The notes beneath the pieces are model-generated. The model was not told where the DNA came from, did not search any database, and saw only the letters and a list, made by a program, of their open reading frames with translations. A DNA stretch of 62,566 nucleotides from JAAYZQ01 sp034428935. Its GTDB lineage: Bacteria > Chloroflexota > Anaerolineae > JAAYZQ01. How positions within the stretch are numbered: the stretch's first letter is position 1; each line of letters opens with the position of its first letter. Location of the stretch: the NCBI GenBank assembly GCA_034428935.1, contig DAOUHB010000157.1, forward strand, positions 1-62,566. Reading direction: 5' to 3'. Below are positions 41,990-48,897 of the stretch, in pieces. The translations under genes were made by a program, and so were the position numbers.

Positions 41990-42754
41990 TTGGCTCAATC
42001 ACAACCGAACCATGTTTTCCACGCCCAAGCCGAGCACGATCGCTGGCGAGGGCTCTACAAAACCGGTGCTGTCGCGCCCTTGATCGCCTTGGCCTTCTAC
42101 CTCATCGAGTTCAGCCTCTTGATCGTTGGGGATCCCTATCCCGCCACCATCGAGGCGTGGTATGCGCTTGTCCAGCGCAGCAAGCTTCTTGGCTTGTGGT
42201 ACCTCAACGCCCTGGATATCCCTTCCTTTGTACTCCTGGGTATCATGTTCCTGGCCCTTTACGTGGCGCTCCGGCAGGTTCGCCCTTCCTGGAGTCTGAT
42301 CGCCATCTACTTTGCCCTACTTGGGGTCGTCGTCTTTGTTGTGCCACGGACGCTTCATCTCTCTCTGCTGCCCCTCACCGATCTGTACGCCGCAGCGACC
42401 ACTGAAGCGGAGAGGACCCTCTATCTGACAGTGGGACAGGCCCTGTCCCAGGTTAGCAGCGCGACACCGCAGACCCTGGGGTTTCTGCTCATGGCCGTCG
42501 CTGGCCTGATCATCTCCTTCGTCGTGCTGCAGAGCGGCCAACAGCGCTTGCCGATTGGCAGAGCAGCGGCCTATGTGGGCATCGTCGGATTTGTCGCCGC
42601 ACTGGCCAACTATGTCGCTCGGCTGCTTGCCCCGGATGTTGCGGCCGTGATCATGCCTGTCAACGGCTTGCTCTGGTTTGCGTGGTGGATCATGGTTTCT
42701 GTGGGTCTGTTCAGGCTGGCTTCACACCCAGGACCAGGTTTCGCAGTTGGGTGA
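41990..42754 (+). CDS. DUF4386-like integral membrane protein
   Basis: A 254-residue protein with about six to seven membrane helices starting at residue 25 (GAVAPLIALAFYLIEFSLLI). The pattern resembles DUF4386-type proteins of unknown function: an N-terminal helix, a loop with WYALVQRSKLLGLWYLNALD, then several helices. The TTG at 41990 follows GGGAGGAG. It is 29 bp after yjbQ and 15 bp before the flavodoxin-like gene, so it probably belongs to the same mRNA. Function unknown. Confidence 0.7.
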   Translation: MAQSQPNHVFHAQAEHDRWRGLYKTGAVAPLIALAFYLIEFSLLIVGDPYPATIEAWYALVQRSKLLGLWYLNALDIPSFVLLGIMFLALYVALRQVRPSWSLIAIYFALLGVVVFVVPRTLHLSLLPLTDLYAAATTEAERTLYLTVGQALSQVSSATPQTLGFLLMAVAGLIISFVVLQSGQQRLPIGRAAAYVGIVGFVAALANYVARLLAPDVAAVIMPVNGLLWFAWWIMVSVGLFRLASHPGPGFAVG

Positions 42755-42769
42755 CAAGAACTGTGTTCG

Positions 42770-43393
42770 ATGTGCACCGAGATCTATTCCTTTTCCGGGA
42801 CCGGCAATTCGCTGCACGTCGCAAGGGAACTGCAAAAGCGCCTGCCAGACGCCGCACTCGTGCCCATTTTGAACCTCGAAGGGCAAGGATCGCCAAGGAC
42901 GAGCGCAGAAACCGTGGGGTTTGTCTTTCCTCACTATGCCTCCTCTCTGCCCAAGGTTGTTCGCGCCTTTATCGAGAAACCTGACCTGGCATCGGCTACC
43001 TACCTTTTTGCCATCGCCACGCGGGGCGGCACCAAAACGTGGGCCTTTGTCGAGCTCGACGAGATATTGAGAGAGAAGGAACGGTGGCTCGACTCGCACT
43101 GGGCGATCACCATGGCGGGTGGCAATGACGCACTGGTCAAAGGGTATGCGGACCAGATCAACGAGGAGAGGATAGAGAGGCTGGAAGCGGCCATGCTGTC
43201 CCGGCTCGATTCGATCTGCAGGATCGTCGTGGATCGAGAGAGCAGCAGTTTCTGCCCGAAACAGTCGATCCAGATCAAGTCCAAGTGGTATCTCAGGTCG
43301 TACACCGAGCAGAACGGCAGGTACCATCCTCCCGAGATAGCGGCGAACGACATCGCCAGCCAAAAAGTGCAGGCAAAGGAGGCTCTGCGATGA
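42770..43393 (+). CDS. Flavodoxin-like protein, EFR1-type, lacking the ferredoxin part
   Basis: A 207-residue protein whose start YSFSGTGNSLHVARELQKRL is the FMN phosphate-binding loop of EFR1-type flavodoxins. VFPHYASSLPKVVRAFI and YLFAIATRGGTKTW continue the fold. Relatives usually carry a C-terminal two-cluster ferredoxin domain. Here the C-terminus (KSKWYLRSYTEQNGRYHPPEI) has no CxxCxxC motif, so the gene is either a short form or 3' truncated next to the broken yjbQ copy. The ATG has no strong ribosome site; it lies 15 bp after the preceding stop. Confidence 0.75.
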   Translation: MCTEIYSFSGTGNSLHVARELQKRLPDAALVPILNLEGQGSPRTSAETVGFVFPHYASSLPKVVRAFIEKPDLASATYLFAIATRGGTKTWAFVELDEILREKERWLDSHWAITMAGGNDALVKGYADQINEERIERLEAAMLSRLDSICRIVVDRESSSFCPKQSIQIKSKWYLRSYTEQNGRYHPPEIAANDIASQKVQAKEALR

Positions 43394-43436
43394 GCGAACG
43401 GACGTGCATTTCGGCCAGAACAGCGTTCGCAGTACC

Positions 43437-43562
43437 GATATTACCGCCTCGGTGTTCATCAACGACAATGAGAGCGGTCTACATAACGACTACGATAAGT
43501 GGCTGGAAGGCCTGGCACCCCGTGCACCAACTAGACAGTACCTGCACAACCGCACCGGTGAC
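43437..43562 (+). pseudogene. 5' part of a broken second yjbQ copy
   Basis: Translation ITASVFINDNESGLHNDYDK and then KWLEGLAPRAPTRQYLHNRTG matches residues about 45-88 of the intact YjbQ at 41541-41960. There is no family N-terminus in front. The match stops abruptly after CGCACCGGTGA, at the point where the intact gene continues with the sequence now found at 44420. It is therefore a gene remnant interrupted by the toxin-antitoxin segment. Confidence 0.75.
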
Positions 43563-43602
43563 GCCGGCTCCGAGGGAGCGACGGGACAATACCGACCTAT
43601 AT

Positions 43603-43640
43603 TTGACATTTGTAGTCTCATGAGGTATGATGAGACTACA
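43603..43640 (+). promoter_or_regulatory. Promoter and palindromic operator of the VapBC-type module
   Basis: TTGACA (43603-43608), a 17-bp spacer and TATGAT (43626-43631). A perfect 11-bp inverted repeat, TGTAGTCTCAT (43611-43621) and ATGAGACTACA (43630-43640), overlaps the spacer and -10 box. That arrangement fits autorepression by the antitoxin-toxin complex. Confidence 0.75.
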
Positions 43641-43666
43641 ATGTATTGTGGAAGGAAGTGAGTTCT

Positions 43667-43942
43667 GTGGCACAGGTAACCGTGGGGATTCGGGAACTGA
43701 AGGCCCGCTTGAGTAGCTACATCCGTCATGCCAGGTCCGGCGTGCCTGTCGTCATAACCGATCGTGGAGAGCCTGTCGCTCGACTGGTGCCAATGGGCCG
43801 TTCGCTGGAGGACCGCATGCAGGATCTAGCTGATGCCGGGCTGATCACCTGGGGCGGGAAGAACCTGGCGCGCATTGCGCCGGTGGCCCGTGCGCGCGGA
43901 CAGCAGAGCGTTGCCGACCTGCTGTTGGAGGATCGAGAATGA
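43667..43942 (+). CDS. Phd/YefM-type antitoxin
   Basis: This 91-residue antitoxin of the prevent-host-death family has an N-terminal DNA-binding domain, VTVGIRELKARLSSYIRHAR, then VVITDRGEPVARLVPM, the typical Phd core. A C-terminal toxin-neutralising tail (QQSVADLLLEDRE) ends it. GTG at 43667 is preferred for spacing from AAGGAAG; GTG at 43658 is possible. Its last codons overlap the toxin start (ATGA, 43939-43942). The pairing of a Phd-type antitoxin with a PIN toxin is common in Chloroflexota and Actinobacteria. Autoregulation is likely through the operator at 43611-43640. Confidence 0.9.
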   Translation: MAQVTVGIRELKARLSSYIRHARSGVPVVITDRGEPVARLVPMGRSLEDRMQDLADAGLITWGGKNLARIAPVARARGQQSVADLLLEDRE

Positions 43943-44415
43943 TCCTATACCTGGACGCCAGTGCCCTGGTCAAGCGCTACGTAGCCGAGGCAGGGTCGGC
44001 GGAAGTAGGTGCGGCAATCTCGCAAGCGGAGGTTTCAGGAACGGCGCTTGTTAGCCGGGCAGAGGTAGCGGCCGCGTTAGGCAAGGCTGTCCGAGTTGGC
44101 GCATTGACACACGAGGAAGCGCTTTCAGCTTTGCAGGTTTTTCGAAATGACTGGGTCGATTTGGTTCGAGTCCAGGTGACCGAGATGTTGATGGCCCGTG
44201 CCGATTTGCTTGCCTGGGATCATGGGCTTAGAGGCTATGATGCAGTCCAACTGGCATCGGCGTTGGCCTGGCAAGATGCGTTGGGTGAACAGGTGACCAT
44301 GGCCACCTTTGATAAACATCTGTGGACTGTGGCCGAGTCGGTGGGTCTTGCAGCCTATCCTGCTGACCTGCCTGCCAAGCTCCAGACGTGGAAAACTACC
44401 GGCAAATCCCCCTGA
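43939..44415 (+). CDS. vapC: VapC-type PIN-domain toxin
   Basis: A 158-residue PIN ribonuclease. Acidic metal ligands are Asp6 (LYLDASALVKRYV), Glu42 (SRAEVAAAL), Asp about 100 (RGYDAVQLASAL) and Asp near 125 (ATFDKHLW). Such toxins cut tRNA or rRNA when the antitoxin is degraded. It is translationally coupled to the antitoxin by a 4-bp overlap. The gene ends five bases before homology to yjbQ resumes, so the module is a compact insertion in that gene. Confidence 0.92.
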   Translation: MILYLDASALVKRYVAEAGSAEVGAAISQAEVSGTALVSRAEVAAALGKAVRVGALTHEEALSALQVFRNDWVDLVRVQVTEMLMARADLLAWDHGLRGYDAVQLASALAWQDALGEQVTMATFDKHLWTVAESVGLAAYPADLPAKLQTWKTTGKSP

Positions 44416-44419
44416 AAGC

Positions 44420-44473
44420 CAATGCCGACACCCACGCGGCGAGCGGGTGCTGGTCAAGATCCTTGGGGAGTGA
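44420..44473 (+). pseudogene. 3' part of the broken second yjbQ copy
   Basis: CAATGCCGAC(A)CCCAC continues exactly where the fragment at 43562 stops in the intact gene. After a deletion, GCGGGTGCTGGTCAAGAT is followed by TGGGGAGTGACTCAA, matching the last codons and stop of the intact yjbQ (41930-41965). About 110 bp of the gene are missing between the two matching blocks. Confidence 0.7.
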
Positions 44474-44474
44474 C

Positions 44475-44876
44475 TCAAATATCCGATCTCTCGGCGAGTT
44501 TCTCACTATTGTCTTGCAACCACCGTGCGATGTCCTGATGCCGGGTGTCGCCACGCGCCACGCTCATGGTGAACTCGAATACCTGGTCATTATTTGCAAT
44601 GAGCCTGTAGCCGTTCCGCTCAAGGAAAACGCCTGTCGCAACCAGCCCGGTTCGCTTGTTCCCGTCGACAAACGGATGGTTTTGAACCAGCGACTCCATG
44701 AGCGCTGCTGCCCTGTCCCACAACGCGGGATAGAGGTCGGTTCCGCTGAATGTCGCCCTTGGGCGTGCGACGGCGGATTCGAGTAGCCCAAAGTCTCGCA
44801 CTCCTTCAGCACCGCCGACAAGCTGGACAATTCGCGCGTGCAGCAGCAGCACCTCGGTAAGTGACAGATAGTCCAT
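44475..44876 (-). CDS. doc: Doc-type toxin (Fic fold, death on curing)
   Basis: A 133-residue Doc family protein. Its Fic motif is HPFVDGNKRTG with the catalytic His and the Lys typical of Doc kinases, which phosphorylate elongation factor Tu. The N-terminus MDYLSLTEVLLLHARIV and GLLESAVARPRATFSG are family hallmarks. It is encoded 72 bp downstream of an AbrB-type antitoxin and ends two bases from the yjbQ remnant. Doc is usually paired with Phd; pairing with an AbrB-type antitoxin is the less usual combination. Confidence 0.92.
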   Translation of the reverse strand: MDYLSLTEVLLLHARIVQLVGGAEGVRDFGLLESAVARPRATFSGTDLYPALWDRAAALMESLVQNHPFVDGNKRTGLVATGVFLERNGYRLIANNDQVFEFTMSVARGDTRHQDIARWLQDNSEKLAERSDI

Positions 44877-44948
44877 GTTGTGGCCTCGGCCGAAAAATGG
44901 CGACCTATGGTGCGGGATCCCACGACCCGATGATGCGCAGTTACTTCG

Positions 44949-45194
44949 TTACTCTTCCGACGCCAGCTTCTCGAGTGCAGGGCGATAGCGTTGGATGAAG
45001 CGGTCAACTTGCTCAAGGAGATCCTCGCGGACATCCGGCAGCTCAGGGACCGCCGGAGCAATGATGATCCGCTGTCTCTCTACATCTGCCGTCACAGTCA
45101 CCGCGTCACCCGTGCGTAGACCTACTACTTCCAACACTTCTGACGGAATGGACACGACTGAGCTGTTCCCGCTCCGAAACACCTTTCGAGCCAC
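44949..45194 (-). CDS. AbrB/MazE-type antitoxin
   Basis: This 81-residue protein has a swapped-hairpin AbrB DNA-binding domain (ARKVFRSGNSSVVSIPSEVL, then GLRTGDAVTVTAD). A helical tail (DLLEQVDRFIQRYRPALEKL) follows that probably wraps the toxin. The GTG start at 45194 has AAAGGAG five bases upstream. It precedes doc on the same strand, as antitoxins normally do. A TTGACG/TATACT promoter lies upstream, with GTAAG direct repeats (around 45220-45240) as possible binding sites. Confidence 0.88.
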   Translation of the reverse strand: MARKVFRSGNSSVVSIPSEVLEVVGLRTGDAVTVTADVERQRIIIAPAVPELPDVREDLLEQVDRFIQRYRPALEKLASEE

Positions 45195-45246
45195 GTGCTG
45201 CTCCTTTCGAATCCCAAAACATGCTTACACTGTACTTACATTTGGC

Positions 45247-45275
45247 AGTATACCATGTCTGTTCTGTGGCGTCAA
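45247..45275 (-). promoter_or_regulatory. Promoter of the AbrB-Doc module
   Basis: On the minus strand TTGACG (45270-45275), a 17-bp spacer and TATACT (45247-45252). The leader is about 45 nt and contains GTAAG twice. Confidence 0.65.
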
Positions 45276-45329
45276 ACCGCCAGCCACTCGACGTTCAATC
45301 ATCTGCATTAGCCACACTCCAACTCGTTC

Positions 45330-45358
45330 TTGACATAGTTTTCGAAGTGTGCTATATA
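45330..45358 (+). promoter_or_regulatory. Promoter of the methyltransferase gene
   Basis: TTGACA (45330-45335), a 17-bp spacer and TATATA (45353-45358). The leader is about 110 nt before the GTG at 45477. Confidence 0.7.
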
Positions 45359-45476
45359 TGCAAGTAGGAATCAATTGCAGGTTGAATCAACGGACGATCC
45401 GTACAGTTTCAGGCACTCATGCCCGCTCGCCAGGGCGATGGCGACGTGCCAGTAAAAGTGGAGAGAGGGGTAGGTC

Positions 45477-46241
45477 GTGAGCCAACCATCTGCGAAGAAG
45501 CCGGATTATCGAAATTGGGTATCTCCCAAGCTGCTTTACATGGCGGGTGCCGGGAGCATTGTCTTTGCGGGCCTGTCCTTGCTGGTCCCCTGGTTCGCTA
45601 TCCTGGCGATCATCTTTGGCGTGTCCTTTGCCTACTTTGCGTATGCGAGGTACCAATTCTCAAGCAGAGGCGGAGATCTTCAGCCAAAGGTTCAGGCTCT
45701 GTTGTTGGATGGTTTCGAATGGGATGGTGAAGGGAAAGCCATTGACATCGGGTGTGGCAGCGGCGCGCTGTCTATCACGATGGCAGTCAAGTACCCCGAC
45801 GCCCAGGTGACCGGTGTCGACTTCTGGGGTGGCTCGTGGGAGTACTCGAAAGGCGTCTGTGACTGCAACGCCGAGATCGAAGGTGTCGGCGACCGAGTGC
45901 TCTTTCAGCGGGCGACGGCGTCCTCGCTGCCTTTCGACGACGGCTCCTTCGATGCAGTGGTCAGCAACCTGACGTTTCACGAAGTGCGCGACGTTAAGGA
46001 CAAGCGGCTGTTGATCAAGGAAGCCTTGCGCGTGGTCAGAAAGGGAGGAGCGTTCGCGTTGCAGGACCTGTTTCTGTGGAAGCAGGTGTACGGTGATGTG
46101 GATGACCTGCTCGCTGCCATCAGGAGCTGGGGAGTCGAGAGGGTAGAGTTCATTGATACCAGCAGTTCGCCGTTCATCCCCAGGGCACTGAAGCTGCCGT
46201 TTATGCTGGGAACCATCGGGGTTCTGCGCGGCACGAAGTGA
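45477..46241 (+). CDS. Membrane-anchored class I SAM methyltransferase
   Basis: This 254-residue protein has two close N-terminal hydrophobic helices (about 20-55) before a Rossmann methyltransferase domain. Motif I is AIDIGCGSGALSITMA, with a downstream acidic residue in VTGVDFWGG. SLPFDDGSFDAVVSNLTFHE is the motif IV region, and ALRVVRKGGAFALQD is the post-motif strand. The substrate is not evident; the membrane anchor suggests a lipid or quinone-like or membrane-protein substrate. The GTG has GAGAGGGG upstream. It has its own strong promoter and no cotranscribed neighbour. Confidence 0.85.
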   Translation: MSQPSAKKPDYRNWVSPKLLYMAGAGSIVFAGLSLLVPWFAILAIIFGVSFAYFAYARYQFSSRGGDLQPKVQALLLDGFEWDGEGKAIDIGCGSGALSITMAVKYPDAQVTGVDFWGGSWEYSKGVCDCNAEIEGVGDRVLFQRATASSLPFDDGSFDAVVSNLTFHEVRDVKDKRLLIKEALRVVRKGGAFALQDLFLWKQVYGDVDDLLAAIRSWGVERVEFIDTSSSPFIPRALKLPFMLGTIGVLRGTK

Positions 46242-46294
46242 CCTCTCCCAAAATGAGTTGGCTTGATCGACAAGGTATTCAATCCGGCGTCGAT

Positions 46295-46696
46295 TCAGGC
46301 TCCTGTACCGAACGTCTCCAGCTCCGGGTGCCGTAGCGCCTGGTCATAGATGGGGCCACGGGCCATGAATCCCAGTGCCCGGCCGCTGCCGCGTACCACC
46401 AGCAGCCGGTCACCCGGCCGCACCCCAACCTCTGCCGGTATCACGAGGTGGCCATCGGGGCCGATGGAGCCCCGGGCCAGGGCGCGGGTCTGCAGGGGCG
46501 CGACCGCCTGGGCCAGCAGACGGGGTGTGCTGAGCCCGAATCCCCCGGAGGTCCGGCTGCCCGCCAGAAAGCTCACCTCTTCCCCGGCCTGGAACCGGTA
46601 CTCGTCCCACGCCTGCGGCGGGATGGTCAACTCTCCTTGTTGCCCTACGATCACCCAGCCAAAGATCCACTTGCCGCCTTTCGCCAACTGTGGCAT
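46295..46696 (-). CDS. AbrB/SpoVT-type DNA-binding protein with two beta-hairpin halves
   Basis: This 133-residue protein contains two AbrB-like segments: VIVGQQGELTIPPQAWDEYR (about 15-34) and GSIGPDGHLVIPAEVGVRPG (about 78-97), each followed by GDxxxxx strands. The family regulates transcription or acts as antitoxin. A duplicated domain in one chain could bind as a pseudo-dimer. The ATG at 46696 has GGGAGGA at ideal spacing; the longer frame lacks homology. No toxin gene is next to it, so a stand-alone regulator is more likely. Confidence 0.75.
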   Translation of the reverse strand: MPQLAKGGKWIFGWVIVGQQGELTIPPQAWDEYRFQAGEEVSFLAGSRTSGGFGLSTPRLLAQAVAPLQTRALARGSIGPDGHLVIPAEVGVRPGDRLLVVRGSGRALGFMARGPIYDQALRHPELETFGTGA

Positions 46697-46793
46697 TGCG
46701 TCCTCCCTGATGGCTCGAGCCAGGCAGCCGGCCGTCCGGCTCGGTCCGGCTGACACCCTCTGCATGACCGGGAACATGAAATCATCCCACCTC

Positions 46794-46822
46794 AGCATAG
46801 CTGGAAGCTCACATCCTGTCAA
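46794..46822 (-). promoter_or_regulatory. Promoter of the AbrB-like regulator
   Basis: On the minus strand TTGACA (46817-46822), a 17-bp spacer and TATGCT (46794-46799). Confidence 0.65.
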
Positions 46823-46873
46823 GCGGACACGAGTCTGCAACATCTTGACTCTACAGTACAGCCGGTGCCATCC

Positions 46874-46902
46874 TTGCCTTTTCTGGAGATTTGTGATATA
46901 CC
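46874..46902 (+). promoter_or_regulatory. trmO promoter
   Basis: TTGCCT (46874-46879), a 17-bp spacer and TATACC (46897-46902), giving a predicted leader of about 166 nt before trmO. Confidence 0.5.
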
Positions 46903-47029
46903 ACGCTCCACAGGGTATGCAGCCGGCCACCCTGTTCGCAGGAGACCCCGACCTCGGGCCATTGTAAGGTTGGTGAACATCCCGTCGCTTCCGCAGAGCA
47001 GGTCCGGGCGGGCAAAGAAACTCTGACAC

Positions 47030-47058
47030 AGGCTAACAGGGGAGGCATGCGTTAGCCT
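47030..47058 (+). promoter_or_regulatory. Stem-loop just before the trmO ribosome site
   Basis: Perfect 8-bp arms AGGCTAAC (47030-47037) and GTTAGCCT (47051-47058) enclose AGGGGAGG-containing sequence. They end four bases before the true ribosome site GGAGGAG (47063-47069). The loop purine tract could act as a decoy or alternative pairing partner in translation control. Confidence 0.4.
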
Positions 47059-47074
47059 GCACAGGAGGAGCACG

Positions 47075-47554
47075 TTGTCAATCACCTATGAACCCATCGG
47101 GACGATCCACAGTCCCTTCACCAGGATCGAAGACATGCCGATCCAGCCCGCCGGCGCGTTGGGGGTCCGGGGCACCGTGGAGGTGTTTGCCGAGTTTGCC
47201 CAGGGTCTGCAGGACCTCGACGGCTTCTCGCACCTGGTCCTGCTCTACCACTTTCACCGGGTAAGGCAGGCCAGGCTGGTCGTGGTGCCGTTCCTCGACA
47301 AGGAAGAGCACGGGGTCTTTGCCACGCGGGCCCCCACCCGGCCCAACCCCATCGGCATCTCGGTCGTCGAGCTTTTGCGCGTCGAAGGACCGGTCCTGCA
47401 CATCCAGAATGTGGACGTCCTCGACGGCACGCCCCTGCTGGACATCAAGCCCTACGTGCCCCAGTTCGATCACTTTGAGGTGCAGCGAACGGGCTGGCTC
47501 GAGTCCGCCCGGGGCGGCGCGACGGAGGCCAAGTCCGACCATCGCTTCGGTTAG
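47075..47554 (+). CDS. trmO: tRNA (t6A37) N6-methyltransferase TrmO
   Basis: This 159-residue TrmO/TsaA protein methylates N6 of threonylcarbamoyl-adenosine at tRNA position 37, using SAM in an all-beta fold. Signature segments are YEPIGTIHSPF at the start, LVLLYHFHRV, TRAPTRPNPIGISVVELL (SAM and tRNA contact) and DGTPLLDIKPYVP. The TTG at 47075 has GGAGGAG upstream. It is monocistronic. Some family members outside proteobacteria have unknown substrates, often near metal or cofactor genes, but nothing of that kind is adjacent here. Confidence 0.93.
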   Translation: MSITYEPIGTIHSPFTRIEDMPIQPAGALGVRGTVEVFAEFAQGLQDLDGFSHLVLLYHFHRVRQARLVVVPFLDKEEHGVFATRAPTRPNPIGISVVELLRVEGPVLHIQNVDVLDGTPLLDIKPYVPQFDHFEVQRTGWLESARGGATEAKSDHRFG

Positions 47555-47713
47555 CGGGCCTCCGGGCCCGCGCCCCGGAAGCCGCCCCGGTTCCCACTTC
47601 TTGCAGTTTTCCCTTTTCGGTCTACTGGCAGCCGCTTTGCGCTGGATCTTTCGATTTCGCCCCCCGGTTTTTTGGCTCGGGGCGAAGGGTCTTTTGCAAC
47701 TGGGACCCGGTAC

Positions 47714-47742
47714 TTGACAAACACCCCGCAGCGTGCTATACT
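47714..47742 (+). promoter_or_regulatory. Promoter of the LacI regulator / inositol-type operon
   Basis: TTGACA (47714-47719), a 17-bp spacer and TATACT (47737-47742), directly followed by the palindromic operator. It is the only strong promoter seen before the catabolic gene run. Confidence 0.8.
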
Positions 47743-47757
47743 TGCACACGTGTGCAA
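47742..47757. promoter_or_regulatory. LacI-family operator
   Basis: TTGCACACGTGTGCAA is a perfect 16-bp palindrome with the central CG typical of LacI-family sites. It covers the start-site region of the promoter in front of the lacI gene, so binding should block transcription (autoregulation). Confidence 0.8.
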
Positions 47758-47828
47758 TTGGGGCTTCATTCCAAGGCGGCATGGCATTTGGCAAGGAGGA
47801 GCAGCACCATCTGGCGGAGGGAAACGTT

Positions 47829-48869
47829 GTGACACGTGTCTCAATAAAGGACATTGCCAGGTTGGCGGACGTCTCTCATTCGACCGTCTCGCGGGCGTTG
47901 GGCGACAGTCCCCTGGTGAGCACCGAAACCAAGGCACGCATCCGCCGCCTCGCCCAGGAGATGGGCTACTCCCCTGATGCCCAGGCCCGCAGCCTGGTCA
48001 TGGGCCGCACACAGACCATCGGCGTGGTGGTCACGACCATCACCGACCCCTTTATCGCCGAGATCGTCCAGGCCGTGGAACGGACGGCCCGCGACCACGA
48101 CTACAGCGTCATCCTGGCCAGCTCCAACGCCGAACCCGAGCGCGAGCTCGCCGCCGTGGAGATGCTGCACTCCAAGCGGGTCGACGGCGTCATCGTTACC
48201 TCTTCTCGCGTCGGCGCTCTCTACCAGGAGCACTTTGAACGGCTCGGGGTACCCGTCGTGCTTATCAACAGTCACAGCCAACAGATGGGCCCCTACACCT
48301 TTTCCGTCAGCGTCGACAACCACCACGGCGGCTGCCTGGCGACCGAACACCTGTTGCAGCTTGGCTACGAGCGCATTGCCTACGTTAGCGGGCCTGCGAG
48401 GCACAGCGACGACCAGGAACGCCTGGCCGGCTATCGCGACGCCCTGGCAGCCGGGGGCATTCCCTTTGATCCGGCCCTGGTCCTCCAGGGCAATGGCCGT
48501 GCCGGAGGCGGCGAGCGTGCCTGGCCACAGCTTCAGGCGCTCAAATCGGCCCCCGACGCCGCTTTTTGCTACAATGACCTGACGGCCATCGGGTTGATGC
48601 GCGCCGCGCGCAAGAGCGGGCGCGTCATCCCCCGCGACCTGGCCCTCGTCGGTTTTGACGATATTCCCTTTGCTTCCTACGTTCAGCCTTCTCTGACCAC
48701 CGTGGCCCAGCCCAAGGGCGAGATGGGCCGGCAAGCGATACAGATGGTCCTGGGCCTCCTGGCCAGCGGCGAGGCCGGTGCCCCGGCGGTGTCCAACGTC
48801 ATCGTGCAGGGGCGCCTCATCGTTCGCGAGTCTACGGCGCCGCAGAGCACCCTGGAACAGCGAGACTGA
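47829..48869 (+). CDS. LacI family transcriptional regulator
   Basis: This 346-residue LacI regulator has an N-terminal helix-turn-helix and hinge (VSIKDIARLADVSHSTVSRA, about 4-23), then a periplasmic-binding-protein-like ligand domain with TIGVVVTTITDPFIAEIVQ and DDIPFASYVQPSLTTV. The GTG at 47829 gives the family N-terminus, with GGAGGG upstream. The gene is the first of the catabolic run and is preceded by a matching palindromic operator. The ligand is presumably the imported polyol or a breakdown product. Confidence 0.93.
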   Translation: MTRVSIKDIARLADVSHSTVSRALGDSPLVSTETKARIRRLAQEMGYSPDAQARSLVMGRTQTIGVVVTTITDPFIAEIVQAVERTARDHDYSVILASSNAEPERELAAVEMLHSKRVDGVIVTSSRVGALYQEHFERLGVPVVLINSHSQQMGPYTFSVSVDNHHGGCLATEHLLQLGYERIAYVSGPARHSDDQERLAGYRDALAAGGIPFDPALVLQGNGRAGGGERAWPQLQALKSAPDAAFCYNDLTAIGLMRAARKSGRVIPRDLALVGFDDIPFASYVQPSLTTVAQPKGEMGRQAIQMVLGLLASGEAGAPAVSNVIVQGRLIVRESTAPQSTLEQRD

Positions 48870-48897
48870 CATGGAGAGCAGAAAGGAAGAGGCGCTG

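Larger units (their letters stand above)
46697..47074. other. Divergent intergenic region with two promoters
   Basis: This 378-bp gap has no gene. It holds a minus-strand promoter for the AbrB-like gene, a plus-strand promoter for trmO and the 166-nt trmO leader. Nothing else was recognised. Confidence 0.6.

Noticed and set aside
45195..45230. TTCGAATCCC, resembling a tRNA T-arm
   Set aside because: No matching acceptor, anticodon or D-arm can be built, and the site lies in the leader of the AbrB-Doc module.
47554..47571. Terminator after trmO (GCGGGCC-TCCG-GGCCCGC)
   Set aside because: The stem is good but no T-run follows, so I do not call it a terminator.
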